Made by a program: the position numbers and the translations under genes. The notes under the pieces were generated by a model. That model was not told the origin of the DNA. It saw nothing but the letters and a program-made list of their open reading frames with translations, and made no database searches. Below, in pieces: positions 18,090 through 28,805 of a DNA stretch of 64,000 bases. How positions within the stretch are numbered: position 1 is the first letter of the stretch; each line of letters opens with the position of its first letter. Source of the stretch: Rhizophlyctis rosea (taxonomy: Eukaryota > Chytridiomycota > Chytridiomycetes > Rhizophlyctidales > Rhizophlyctidaceae); contig JADGJC010000081.1 of the NCBI GenBank assembly GCA_027596075.1, positions 80,513 through 144,512 on the forward strand, given 5' to 3'.

Positions 18090-19522
18090 TTAAGAGTTAA
18101 GGTATGCATTCAAATCCCAGGAGTCGCCTGGATTTTGAAGTTGAACACCAGGCTGGGTGCCCTTAGCGCCAAGCTTCACTGGCAACCAGACATAGGACGC
18201 AGAACCGAGGTTGGGGTAACTCCACCTATCCCCCATGTAAACGTATTTGGTTCCACTCTTTCCTTGCAATGGAAGGAGATATGTCGGCTGAGAGTTGTAG
18301 GAGTTGGAGGAGGATGAGATTTGGCCGTTATCCCACCAGGGACCAGAGAGACTGCTAGCCCAGTAATGTTTACCGGCGTTGGGAGACCAACCTAGAGGGA
18401 ACTTCATCAACTGCTATTCTGTTGCTAATGCGAATGTCAGTTGCACGTTCATACATACCGCTAGTGGTGGACAGGATCAAGTAATAGCCTCCGTTACCCT
18501 TCATGATAGTGGGCGCCTCAAGACCGCCGGTGATAGTGCTGAGCACACCAGCAGCATTGGTGCCATCAGCCGTGAGCTTTGAGATTGTAAGGCCGGTGTT
18601 GACGTGACCACTTGCGTAAAGCAAGTAGGGAGTTCCATCATCATCGACAAAGATACCGAGGTCACGGCTTTCCAAGCCGTTCGGACGCATCAAGCGCACA
18701 AAGGAGTATGGACCGGTAACGGAGGAAGCGGTGAAAACTCCAACGTTTGCCAAAGAGTAGTCACTGCTGTCAATGTGGATATACATAACGTACTTTCCGC
18801 CGACGTAGACGATCTTCGGTCGTTCAACGACGCTGACTGTAACGGTGCGATGAGTCCTACACATTTCGGAACCTCTGACCATCAGAAAAGCTTACTATCA
18901 CTGCGTCCAGCCCACGAGTTGATTTGACTCGCAGTTACCAGGGTTCCTTTGAACGTCCAGGCAAGCAGATCGGGAGAGCTGTAGAGGTTGACACCCTTCT
19001 GACTTCCAGCCTTGTCTGTCTCACCAACCCTACAACATGCACATGAGCAATACGCTTGGTTGTTTAGCATCAATGACGTCTCATACCAGTAGTACGTTCC
19101 CCCGGCAGTAAAGATCTGCCCTCCATGCGCATGCAATGGGTTCCCGGCAACATCCTTCCATGCCGTGCCGACCCAAATGTTACGAGTGCCACTGGTTGAG
19201 CCACCAGTGGGTTGAGATGTTTGAGTTGTCGTGCGAGTCGTTGAGGTGCGGGTGGTGGTCGTTGTTCGGACCGTGGTACCTCCGCCACTGCTGCTACCGG
19301 GCACACATTGGGAGTAGTAGGCATTGGAGTACTGACAGGTGTATGCAGAAACTTATGGAAACCAGCTTAATTGGAATTTCATCCCAATATGTTAGCATCG
19401 AGGTGCGACTTACCGCAGGTGGTGGCTCCCGTCCATCCTTGTCCACCACATTGACCCCACGCTGCTTGTTGGGCCCAAGCAGCCGGCAAGATTGCAAGTG
19501 CAACGGCAGCCAAAAGCTTCAT
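18090..19522 (-). CDS. Secreted CBM1-GH43 exo-beta-1,3-galactanase-like enzyme
   Basis: The protein starts with a signal peptide (MKLLAAVALAILPAAWAQ, start 19522). A fungal cellulose-binding module CBM1 follows (WGQCGGQGWTGATTC, then after an intron YTCQYSNAYYSQCVPG). Next is a Gly/Thr linker (TTTTTRTSTTRTTTQTS) and a GH43 five-bladed propeller. Catalytic-domain landmarks: GNPLHAHGGQIFTAGGTYYW, LYSSPDLLAWTFKG, KYVMYIHIDSSDYSLA, RDLGIFVDDDGTPYLLYAS and LEAPTIMK. These match the galactan 1,3-beta-galactosidase subfamily (GH43_24; EC 3.2.1.145), which trims the backbone of plant arabinogalactan. Four or five introns are present. The stop is at 18090-18092. A CBM1 on a galactanase suggests anchoring of the enzyme to plant cell wall. 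Confidence 0.88.
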
Positions 19523-19591
19523 GTTGAACTCGTTGAGTTCACGGATAATGAATGAGTGGTCAGATTGGGAGGGGTCACAGACCACGGCCAG

Positions 19592-19600
19592 TTTTATATG
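19592..19600 (-). promoter_or_regulatory. TATA-like element of the CBM1-GH43 gene
   Basis: On the minus strand the sequence CATATAAAA lies about 70 bases before the start codon, a plausible TATA box for a strongly inducible secreted hydrolase. The function is inferred from position. Confidence 0.4.
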
Positions 19601-19967
19601 AAGGTCTGCTAAACCTCCAAATTCCTCCATTCCCCACCACAGAACAAGGCCCACTTAATGGGCACACGCAATTCTCGCGCTGACATGGACATGTGTTACC
19701 AATTTCTTTTTAGAAAGTGGCACTTGGTGCTCCATCTGGCAGGATGTGGGTTCGTGGTTGTAACTCGGAAAAGTCCTCGTGCAACATGGCAGTGTCGCAC
19801 TGGGGGTGGCGCAATTTGTCCGAAGGCCAGGACAAGTTGGTCCAATTGTTTGGCACCATCCTTCTCATCCTTTCCCAGCCTCACGATCTCCTCGGCCGCC
19901 AACTCTCGTCTTCATCAGCCAAACTAATTGACTGTTATCTGTCTGTAGACTGAGCTTACGAACAACA

Positions 19968-21491
19968 ATGTCCACGCCGCGTGTCAATCATACTCCACTT
20001 CGCCGGTCCCCTCTCTCCGGCAATCGAAAATCGCCTGTGTCTGCAAACAAGCAAACCCCGTCAAAATCCTCAACAGCTCCAACCACGTCGTCACCCTCAT
20101 CTGCTCCTCCGTCCAGCACCAAAAGACTGAAAAACAGGACAAGAGATTTTGACACGACAGTGCATGACTTGTCTCAATTGAAGTTGTCGCCGTTACAGTT
20201 GGTCGGTTGTTGGGTGAAGTAGCACTTATTGAGCATTGCCTCTAACCGCATATTACAGCGACAGCGCAAAGACAACGCGGAGAAATACACATCAGTTCAC
20301 CGTACGCGGCGTACCTCCAACTTCGAGTTGATGACGGATTCGTTTGAGGAGTTCATAGACGGCCCGCAAACCATTGCTGATGAGAATCCACCAGCTTCTG
20401 TTCAGCCGTCTGGCAGTCCGGATGGTCGCACGATCCGCCGCACTGTGTCATATAGTCAGATCGATGGACTGGAGAATGGTGGCTTGCTCGGACCGGACCC
20501 GGACACTGTCTTGAATCGGCCGGAGGAGGTCATCGACGGTGAACGGAGTGCTGTCTCGCCTCCGGTTTGTGTACGAGGTGCATCTACGGCTACTGTCTCC
20601 GTGGAAAAGTGGGGCTTGCGAACTGAAGTGGACTTTGATGCCGAGCTAAAGACATGGCGACGAATGGGTGGACGCGAAGTTCATTCGGGTGTGGTCATCC
20701 AGCATCAGGCTCCTGTGAAGAAACGGGTGATGAAGCGGGTGGAGGGACGGAGTGCCAATGCCGACATCAGTAACTCTGTCTCCGGCGCCCACAGGAGCGG
20801 CGGCTGGAAGCCATCAGACGATCGGAAGGATGGCAAAACATGGCTCTCGAAAGATGACATGAAAGATATCACCACGGGCATGAACCATTTGTGTAATCTG
20901 GTGGAAGTCAGGCTTGCTGATCACCAAAACGAACGGGATACTGGGCTGGATGAACATGGGGACGTGGACGGTGTGGATACTTCCGAGGATGTGAGGAAGC
21001 CGCGTTTCGATCAGGCAGTTGCTGCAATATAATTGAACTCATTGTCGCCAAATAGAAGGCCAAAAATTTTGTCAACACGATGAAGCAACTCCTTTTGAAG
21101 GCAACCAAGTTGGTTGAACAGGTATGGCAACTGGATGGATGCGAAGTACCTACAGCGACCAACCGCACGTTTTCAGTTGACCGCAACCCAAACCGCCCAC
21201 GCTACTATCCTGGCTGACAATGCGCAGACATTATCTAACCATGCCGCGAGAACAGATCGCTTGGAACAGCAGCAAGGTGCCGTCCTGATGCAACTACAGG
21301 ACCTCACCCAGGTCGTGGCGGGCATTGCGGGGGTAGTCGAAACGGGATTATGTAGGGCAACTGATCGACTCGATTCGGTGGAACGAGTACTTTGGGAGAG
21401 AGATGTAGGGTCTGTGGTCAGGAAGGTCATCGCCACTCCTTCTGATACCATGGGACCGATGCTTGCTCATAAACATATGGCAGGCAGCTGA
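19968..21491 (+). CDS. Unknown protein, four-exon gene
   Basis: I do not recognise a family. The model is exons 19968-20201, 20259 to about 20989, about 21056-21120 and about 21175-21491. The joins keep frame: SPLQL to RQRKDN, DTSED to KAKNFVNT, and KLVEQ to LTATQTAHA. The N-terminus is Ser/Pro/Thr-rich and basic, followed by a conserved-looking box TRDFDTTVHDLSQLKLSPLQ. The middle is polar with VEKWGLRTEVDFDAELKTWR; the end is helical with heptads (DNAQTLSNHAARTDRLEQQQ). The first donor is the weak GTCGGT, so the first junction is the least certain. The box-plus-coiled-coil pattern suggests a scaffold protein, but no function is assigned. Confidence 0.6.
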
Positions 21492-22152
21492 GATTGTGGT
21501 ATCAATATGAACGCCCAATCAAATGATGCAGTTACATGGTTTGGCATTGCTCTACTATGTCATTTTGCGGATGGTAGACTTTTTGGACAATATTTCAAGG
21601 AAACCATCGTTCAAATGTTTTAGGTCACGCAGGAGTGTCGGATATCAAGGTCGAAAGTACATAGTGCAAGGTTTCGGGTCATTTTGCGATGGGTTTGATT
21701 GGGTTGTGATTTGGCAAATCTGGAAACTGTGCCACCCACTTTCGGTATCCCACCCCGCCACCGGGCAATGCTTACGCCATTGACCATGCCCAAATCTTGA
21801 TCACACCTCCAAGTCATGCGATCACATTCCGCGGATTCCCTGGCATTTTCCCTCGTTTCTCACAAACCGTTCCAACTTCTACCAATTTCACTCAGCCGGT
21901 CACCCAGTTTCAACGGTCGCTCGATACCTAACTCTTCACAAGTGCGAAACCATATTCTTGAGCCCTTATTTGAACAGGTATCCTCAGTATGTTCAACTGC
22001 ACTGCAGAGCACCAAGCTGAAGTCACCCACCCACCCATGCTGGCAGCTGAAACATCGCAATTCGACGTAGTCACACCAGTCTCCACCAAGTCCAAAACTC
22101 CCTCATTGTTACTCTTTCAAACAAGTTTGGCCAGCAATTTGATAAAAGCACC
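21492..22152. other. Intergenic spacer, nothing recognised
   Basis: Short frames only, with no protein family, repeat or RNA gene. It must contain the 3' UTR of the unknown gene and the promoter of the E2 gene. Confidence 0.5.
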
Positions 22153-23006
22153 ATGTCGTCGCCACGTCGTCGGATAGAGACAGATGTCATGAAGCTGTAA
22201 GTTGGGGCCATCTCCGGTGGCAAGTTGACGTGGTCCGTCTTATCATTGACGTTTTCTCAGCCTTATGAGCGATTATGAAGTAACTCTTGTTAATGACAAT
22301 ATGCAAGGTGGGCGTTATGAGTTCGAGTGATATGCATTCGATAGCAACTTCAAGTGCACACCAGCTCATACTTCTCGTCCATACTTTTCACAGAATTCTA
22401 TGTAAGATTTCATGGCCCGAAAGACAGTACGTTGCTCAACTCCAATATATCATCATTCCACTGTCTCTGACTTGCCAACCCCTCACTGTCCATTTGAAAC
22501 GATGATCAGCTCCTTTCGCCAATGGCATTTGGAAAATCCACGTCGAGCTCCCCGATCAATATCCATACAAATCCCCCTCCATCGGCTTCATGAACAAAAT
22601 TTTCCATCCTAATATTGACGAACTATCCGGCTCCGTCTGCCTGGACGTAATCAATCAAACGTGGTCTCCCATGTTTGATATGATCAATATTTTTGAGGTT
22701 TTCCTCCCGCAGTTGTTGCGGTATCCCAATCCCACCGACCCATTAAACGGGGAGGCGGCTGCGTTGCTGATGAGAGAGCCAGCTGCGTATGAGGCGAAAG
22801 TCAAAGGTATGACAATGAGTGGTCGGTTGTTGGGTAATCTTGGCGCAAGGGTAGCTAACAAGTGGGAACCAATTCTTAGACTATGTATCACGATTCGCAA
22901 CAAAGGAGGCTGCGGAAGCGGCCACGGACGAAAGTGAATCGGATGGAGATGAAAGCTCTCATGGTTCTCTCTCAGATGAGGATGATCTGGCTGAGATGGA
23001 ATTGTG
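22153..23006 (+). CDS. UBC8: Ubiquitin-conjugating enzyme E2, UBC8/UBE2H type
   Basis: The E2 passes ubiquitin to targets of the GID/CTLH ligase, which in yeast removes gluconeogenic enzymes after glucose addition. Five exons (start [15 protein letters not shown] at 22153; stop 23004-23006) join in frame through introns at 22197-22260, about 22306-22392, about 22429-22507 and about 22806-22880. Diagnostic segments are [18 protein letters not shown], the catalytic-Cys stretch [31 protein letters not shown], and an acidic Ser-rich tail ending DDLAEMEL. The MEL end and the acidic tail are hallmarks of UBE2H/Ubc8, so orthology is strong. Length is about 184 residues, as expected. Confidence 0.93.
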
Positions 23007-23755
23007 AGAGTTGGAACGGCGGAAGGAGGGTTTTGACATCTGTAGATTGTTGGATTGGGTCGTTGTGTGTTGGCCGGCAAGCTTTTGTAACAAATTGCTC
23101 GTTCCCCTACGTCTGGAATATGATCAATTGCAATAATGCGTAAGGCGCTTATCCAATTCATTGCTTCACACGAGGATGCGTCGCGACGATCAAGCTCAGA
23201 ATGGAATGGGCGGGGCTTGAAGAATCAGCAGCTGGACCAATCTTTCATGCGGGTTTGTGCGATCGCCGAAGCAACTTGGTTGCCCAAAGCACCGATCGAC
23301 CAAGTGCAAATGGGTGGTTCACCAGTGGGGACAATGGAGTTGAAAATGATGGGGGACAGGAACGCAGGACTGTGTTACTGCCCGTTCTGGTTATAGGCGA
23401 CGATTGATTCAGCAATTATTCGTCCACGGCGATATTATATCGCCGTCAGCAAAGGAGGGGATAACACAGGAAGTCAAAAGGTTCAGTTTGACTTGTTTGA
23501 CTTCATAACAAGGTCTCACTTCAAGTCTTGCGATGCTGTTTCTGAAGCAGATTGTGTAAGCATTCCGGAGGCGGTGCACCCACGTGCGCCTCAGCCAAAA
23601 GTACGCCACAAACAATCCCTTCGACCTCCCTCCACCACACCTCTCCCCCACTCACTGTTCCCACCTTTATTGTTCGCGCCATTCCAAAGGACGAACTCAC
23701 AGATCTCTGACTTCTCGCCATCCACCATTTATCATATAACACAGGCTGCGGAAAG
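23007..23755. other. Intergenic spacer, nothing recognised
   Basis: No supportable gene. The right half is pyrimidine-rich (about 23620-23740) just before the SPX-SerB start, as in many fungal promoters. Confidence 0.45.
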
Positions 23756-26165
23756 ATGAAGTTTGGAAAGTGAGTGTGTTCTATGGGATTTGCTGATATC
23801 CTTGCTGCATGGAGGTGCTTACCATGTTACCGAGAAGAGGAGAGCTTTTCTAACATTTGACTGGTTTCGTGCGCAGACGGCTGGAAGAAGAACGGAAAGC
23901 GCTGCCCTCCGATTGGGCGGCCGTTTGTATAGACTATAAGGGGCTCAAGTCTCTTATCAAACGGTCTATCAAACCGAACACTCTCGTTTTCCACGCCGAC
24001 CCCTCCTGGACATCTTGGTCCCCCTCCAAACCGGGCTCCCCTTTTGCGGACACCGTAAAAGCGCGACTGACCGCCTTCCAAACTGCCGTACCCGACTTCC
24101 TCTCCTTGTTGGATACAAATATCGAGCAGCTCGTGGCTTTCTACGTGGCGGAATGCGAGCGGTTGAGCAACAAATATGAGCAGGAGTTTGGGGGAGCGCT
24201 AAAAAGTGCAGAGTCTGGCGAGGAACTCAACAGAACTCAGGTGGAAGGACTGCTGCACGAAGTAGTCAAGCTGGAGAGGTTCGTTTTCCTGAACTATACT
24301 GGTAAGGAATTGGTGGCAATGATGTGATGCATCATGCGATCAGTCTCGTGAACGCGTGTTGCACTAATAGGTATAACGAAAATCATGAAGAAACTTGATC
24401 GGCACTCTGGACTGCACCTTTCGGAAGCGTACATCTACCGTCTTACACTTTTGCCCTTCTACCGGTCGGAAACATTACTCCAACTGAAACGGAGATTGAT
24501 TGACTCCATGAGCGGTACCCCGTCGACGAACGGCATCCCTCCAGTTGATGACGTCTCCACCCCACAAGAAACTGTTCCCGGCATGACTTTGCCGCCCGCA
24601 CCTGAGTCCCATAAACCACGTGGCAGCTGGTTCCCGCCTGCTTCCCTTGGTCCTCAGAGCAAAGTACTCGTTTCCATGTCCGGCCCACATGGGACGGACA
24701 TCATTGGTGCGGTCCTGGAGAACATGGCCAAGCACAACTGTATCGTAGAAGACTTTGTCCTGTCTCGTCTCTACCACAACGTTACCTTCGGTTGTTTGAT
24801 CACTTTGGGAAGCGACAATGTTGATGTTTTCCGCGACCTTGCCGCGTCCGCGCGCAAATGGGAGGCCACACTATTCTTTGACGTTCAAGATTCGAAAGAA
24901 CCTAGTGTCCCATCCTTGGAAGACGCACCATACCAAAACCGTACCAAATTCACCGCCACCGTCCTCAACCAAAACGGCCTTTCACCGCAGTTCCTTCACG
25001 ATTGGACACGCCTCCTTCTCGATGAACGCATCTCCGTCGAAAAGATGACGAGATTGTCTGCATCTGGATCGAAGCTCTGCTCCATCGATTTCCGCCTAAG
25101 TGTTCCCGCTGAAGTCGACTTTGACAAATTCCGGGCAACATTGTTCCAATTGTCTGGGGCACACCACACAGATGTCGCATTGCAACCAAACGATGTGTTC
25201 AGGAAGAATAAGCGGCTTGTTATCTTCGATATGGATTCTACGCTGATTCAGCAAGAAGTCATTGATGAGATTGCCAAGCATGCGGGTGTGGTGGGAGAAG
25301 TTGCTGTAAGTAGGAATGCTGATCATGCGAGTGAGTGGCGCGTACTGAAGATTTATCTTCAGAAAATCACGGAAGCGGCCATGAACGGAGAGATCGACTT
25401 CAAAGAGTCACTGCGAAGACGCGTGGGACTATTGAAGGGGACCCCGGTTGATGTCTTGCAAACAGTCAGGAATCAGTTGACTTTCACCGAAGGCGCTCAC
25501 TTCTTGTGCAAAGCATTGAAGAAATTGGGCTTCAAGTTGGCCGTTATCTCGGGTATGTTGGTTTGTTGCTATCTTCACGGAAAGTTTGAACTTGACGTAA
25601 TATTCCATCAGGTGGTTTCATGCCGTTGGCGTTGTACGTGAAGGCGGAACTTGGGTTGGATTATGCATTTGCAAATCAAGTATGGCAAGGACGTTGTTTT
25701 CTCACAGATCTTGATCTAATCACGACCTCAGCTACGCGTGTCGCCGGATGGGAAAACGCTGACCGGTGAGACTATCGGTCCAATCGTTGATGGCGTAAGA
25801 AAGGCAGAGCTGCTTTCAGTCATTGCCCAGGCGGAAAGTGTTACTCCTGAGCAAGTACGTATATATCTCGAACCAATTCAACTTGCAACAGACGTTAATC
25901 AGTCTCCACAGGTAATTGCCGTTGGAGATGGTGCAAACGACCTTTGGATGCTTGCCGCGGCCGGCCTCGGTATTGCTTTCAATGCCAAGCCGAAAGTTCA
26001 GAAGGAGGTTGGTGTAAACTGCCAAAATTCATGGCACGAACGAAATGCTAAGACATCATAATTCTTTAGGCGCCTGCACGCATCAACCAAACTAGTTTGA
26101 GGAACGTGCTTTACCTCCTAGGATATACAGACGACGATGCTAAACAACTAGCTGAGAGTGTCTGA
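23756..26165 (+). CDS. SPX-ACT-phosphoserine phosphatase fusion (SER2/SerB type)
   Basis: The C-terminal half should be the last enzyme of serine synthesis, removing phosphate from O-phosphoserine. Eight exons were joined by hand: 23756-23769, 23877-24301, 24371-25305, 25363-25552, 25612-25679, 25732-25854, 25912-26007 and 26070-26165. They total 1947 nt, giving 648 residues in a single frame. Residues 1 to about 185 form an SPX domain: MKFGKRLEEERKALPSDW, IDYKGLKSLIKR, and the Lys-rich ITKIMKKLDRHSG helix that binds inositol (pyro)phosphates. A Ser/Pro linker follows, then an ACT-like region from about 241 (VLVSMSGPHGTDIIGAV), then the HAD catalytic domain from about 430. The HAD part has VIFDMDSTLIQQE (nucleophile Asp), AVISGGFMPLA and GDGANDLWMLAAAG. 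The tail NVLYLLGYTDDDA matches yeast Ser2. The SPX exons and phosphatase exons share a frame and exon 3 spans both parts, so this is not two genes. Regulation of the phosphatase by SPX is inference. Confidence 0.9.
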
Positions 26166-26850
26166 TATTGTAGATATGGATTTTTAGTCATAGTAGAGTG
26201 TAGATAGATGATGTGAGAGAAAATCGCACCTTGTTCCTTGTGAAGTTCACAAAGTGGCTTACGTTGGCCCGAACACGTGACCCCCTTTTGCGTAAGCAGG
26301 CAGTGCCAAAGTGTACACGTCAAATGTTCAAGGAGTCAAGGACCCGATCAAAGGGTATGATGAAGATCGCCATAAGAGGTTCAGTAAGCCAATATGAATG
26401 CTAGTTCAGACATAGCCGCCATATCCGCAATGCGCATAGCATCAAAGAGGCCGTGGCATGCAGTTTGAACAGCCCCAGTGTGTCGATCGTGTCGACCCTC
26501 CATGTCAGGGACCAATGATTCTTGGCACGACCCTCAATCACGCACATGCACCGCGATCCCTGGACGTAAATCCCTATGTAAAATCACACCATACTATGAC
26601 GTCGTTGTTTAGGTGAGCTACAATGCGTGTCGTATGACCTAGCCTCGGGCATTTTCTGATTTGCATGCTGCACTATCCCATCGGGTATAAGAAGCCGCGG
26701 TAGACCAGCAGTTCTGCATTTTACACACATCCGAGTTATTGCCTCAACGGTCGTCACAAAACAGCTCCCTTTACATACAAACTTTTATCTCTCTTTTTGC
26801 TGAGACCTCTCTTCACTCAAAAATCTTAACAAACTAAATCAATCGCAACA
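26166..26850. other. Intergenic spacer / promoter of the acetate-transporter gene
   Basis: No gene seen. The left part is the 3' UTR of SPX-SerB. The right part is a long leader: a TATA-like element at 26685-26694, then a C/T- and A-rich stretch leading directly to the start codon (CAACA before ATG), typical of a highly expressed gene. Confidence 0.5.
26685..26694 (+). promoter_or_regulatory. TATA-like element of the GPR1/FUN34/YaaH gene
   Basis: GTATAAGAAG lies about 157 bases before the ATG at 26851, upstream of a pyrimidine-rich leader. It is assigned by sequence and position only. Confidence 0.4.
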
Positions 26851-27979
26851 ATGGTTTTCGGCCACCATCACGCAAACCCGGACGCCGGTAACCCCAACCC
26901 GACCGCCACCCACGGCTCACATGCTACCATCCCCGGTACGCAAGGGGACCATGACACCCCCGCTGGCTACCGGACTGGCGACCCCATCACCGGCCCTGGC
27001 TACAAGGGCGGCTACCCCGGCGAAAACTCCTCCTTCCCTCCCACCACCATCTTCCTCAAGCCCATTGCTCACCCCGCCGCTCTCGGGTTGGCAGCCTACG
27101 CTTCCGCACAATTCGTGTTCTCGGCGTACCTGGCGGAATGGTACGGCCAGGACGCCACCGCACAGGCCATTTGGCCTTTCCTCTTGACTTTCGGCGGGCT
27201 CGGACAGATTGCAGCTGGGATGTGGTCTTTCCAGTAAGTGATGTTTGTGCATTGAAATTCATTTGCATGTACAGCTTCTGATTGTCTTCATTTTTTGTCA
27301 CCTATCAGGGCTCGTGACACTTTGAACTCGGTCTTCCACACCACCTGGGGCGCCTTTTGGGCCGCTCTCGCCATCTACTACGCGACTTACACCTTCGACA
27401 ACAACACTGGCAACAACACCAGCAACGTCGTTCCGTACGGCGGCGTTCGCTGGGGCCACTTGCAAAACTTTGCCGCCTGGCAAATCCCGATCGCTGCCAT
27501 CACTGCCCTCTGCGCCATTTCTGCGTAGGTGTCAGCTTGTCTTGCTTAGTGTTGTGATGGCTTTTGAAAGAGGATTCAACGTTAACGCTCTTTCTTTCTC
27601 CATAGTCTCAAGCGTGATGGCGCCAGCACCGGCAACCTCCTCCTCATCACCGTCGGCTCCATCCTCGCTGTCATCGGCTGGTTCTCTCCTTCCATTGCTG
27701 TTGTCAAGATCGGCGCTGTAAGTTCAAATACATCGATTTGTTCATCCTTCCAAGTACCAATCGCTAACCAAAACATCTTGTCGCCCAAAATAGTACTTCT
27801 GGTTGGCCAGCAGCGCACTCAGCCTCGCAAGGCTCCTCGAATACCTCTTGGCCGAGAGCACCCGCAAGGACACCGTCCTCCCTCTCTACAGGAAGCGCAA
27901 CCAAGGCAACAACGAGGGTGCCCGGACTGGCTGGAACACGGGCTACAGGGAGCCTGGTGTCGTCCAAGGTGAATGGTAA
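26851..27979 (+). CDS. GPR1/FUN34/YaaH family membrane protein (Ato/acetate transporter-like)
   Basis: The family moves acetate/succinate (or, in older literature, ammonium) across the plasma membrane. Four exons, 26851-27233, 27309-27524, 27606-27717 and 27794-27979, join in frame. A Gly/His/Pro/Asn-rich cytosolic N-terminus of about 70 residues precedes six hydrophobic helices: HPAALGLAAYASAQFVFSAY, WPFLLTFGGLGQIAAGMWSF, TTWGAFWAALAIYYATY, FAAWQIPIAAITALCAISA, LLLITVGSILAVIGWFSPSI and YFWLASSALSLARLLEYLL. The FGGLGQIAAGMWSFQ and GAFWAAL segments are family signatures. The usual NPAPLGL motif in the first helix reads HPAALGL here, so this is a divergent member and its substrate is uncertain. 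The intron donors are strong. The C-terminus is Gly/Asn-rich and short. A TATA box and long leader suggest high expression. Confidence 0.82.
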
Positions 27980-28496
27980 ATCAACCATTCGTGATGGGGG
28001 CGGGGAGCCTGGTGCTCTTGCAATCATTTTTGGCGAACATTGGGTTGTGTTAGGGAAAATTTTGTTTTTTTGATTTGGAAATCGGATGCGAAGTATCTAC
28101 GTATCTTTTGTACAGTCTCAAATATATCCGATGGCGTATATGTTACATGGTAGTTGCCTTGTGTGGTCAATGTGATAGCTTCTTTTGATCAAGGCCAACG
28201 TGGGCTTTTTGATCATAACCACCTATCATTCAAACATCATGTTGTCACCGAATACTCCAATCCTTTTTGACAGTTCCATGGTGATTCACGGGTGAAGCGC
28301 TTGAAGTGCGCCTTTACAACGGATTCTCTACTCTATATGGCCTTCAAAGAGAGATGGTGATGAGTGGATAACCAGCACCATGGCCCAAATCGCTCAAAGG
28401 AAGTAAAAACAATGTGCGCCAATAACCATTTGATTTGACAGGTCTACTGCCCACAAAATGTGAATGTCCGTTTGCTAGTTGGCACTCGATTGGGTA

Positions 28497-28728
28497 GAAA
28501 TGTTTGTGCACTCTCTAAATCACATTCAATGCACTAGTCAACATGAAATTGTACAATATGGGATGGCAGTCAGTCCGTATAGCTCAAACGTCTGCCCCGC
28601 CGCAACGCAAGAAATGTTTGTGTGCTCTATTGGGATACATTACACTCAATGCACTGGTCAATATGAAATTGAATATGGAATGGCAAATGATTCCTATATT
28701 CCAAACGTGCGCACCGCTACAACGAGCT
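28497..28728. repeat. Tandem duplication, period 114 bp, two diverged copies
   Basis: Copy 1 (28497-28610) and copy 2 (28611 to about 28728) both start GAAATGTTTGTG and stay alignable to their ends with scattered substitutions. On the plus strand both are open in the same frame (28500-28748) and give similar peptides: EMFVHSLNHIQC / EMFVCSIGIHYTQC, then EIVQYGMA / EIEYGMA, then NVCPAAT / NVRTATT. Two indels between copies are whole codons. It sits about 520 bp after the transporter stop. Whether it is translated is unknown; a short exon or a decayed repeat are both possible. Confidence 0.6.
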
Positions 28729-28805
28729 ACATAGGAAGGCTGTCCTAAACTATGCATATATACAAATTTCTCAACTAAACTCTTCTCAACCTTTTGAACT
28801 TTACA

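Noticed and set aside
24385..25641. Phosphoserine phosphatase starting at an internal Met, separate from SPX
   Set aside because: The exon begins at 24371 with the end of the SPX domain (ITKIMKKLDR) and shares its frame, so a split would cut the SPX domain.
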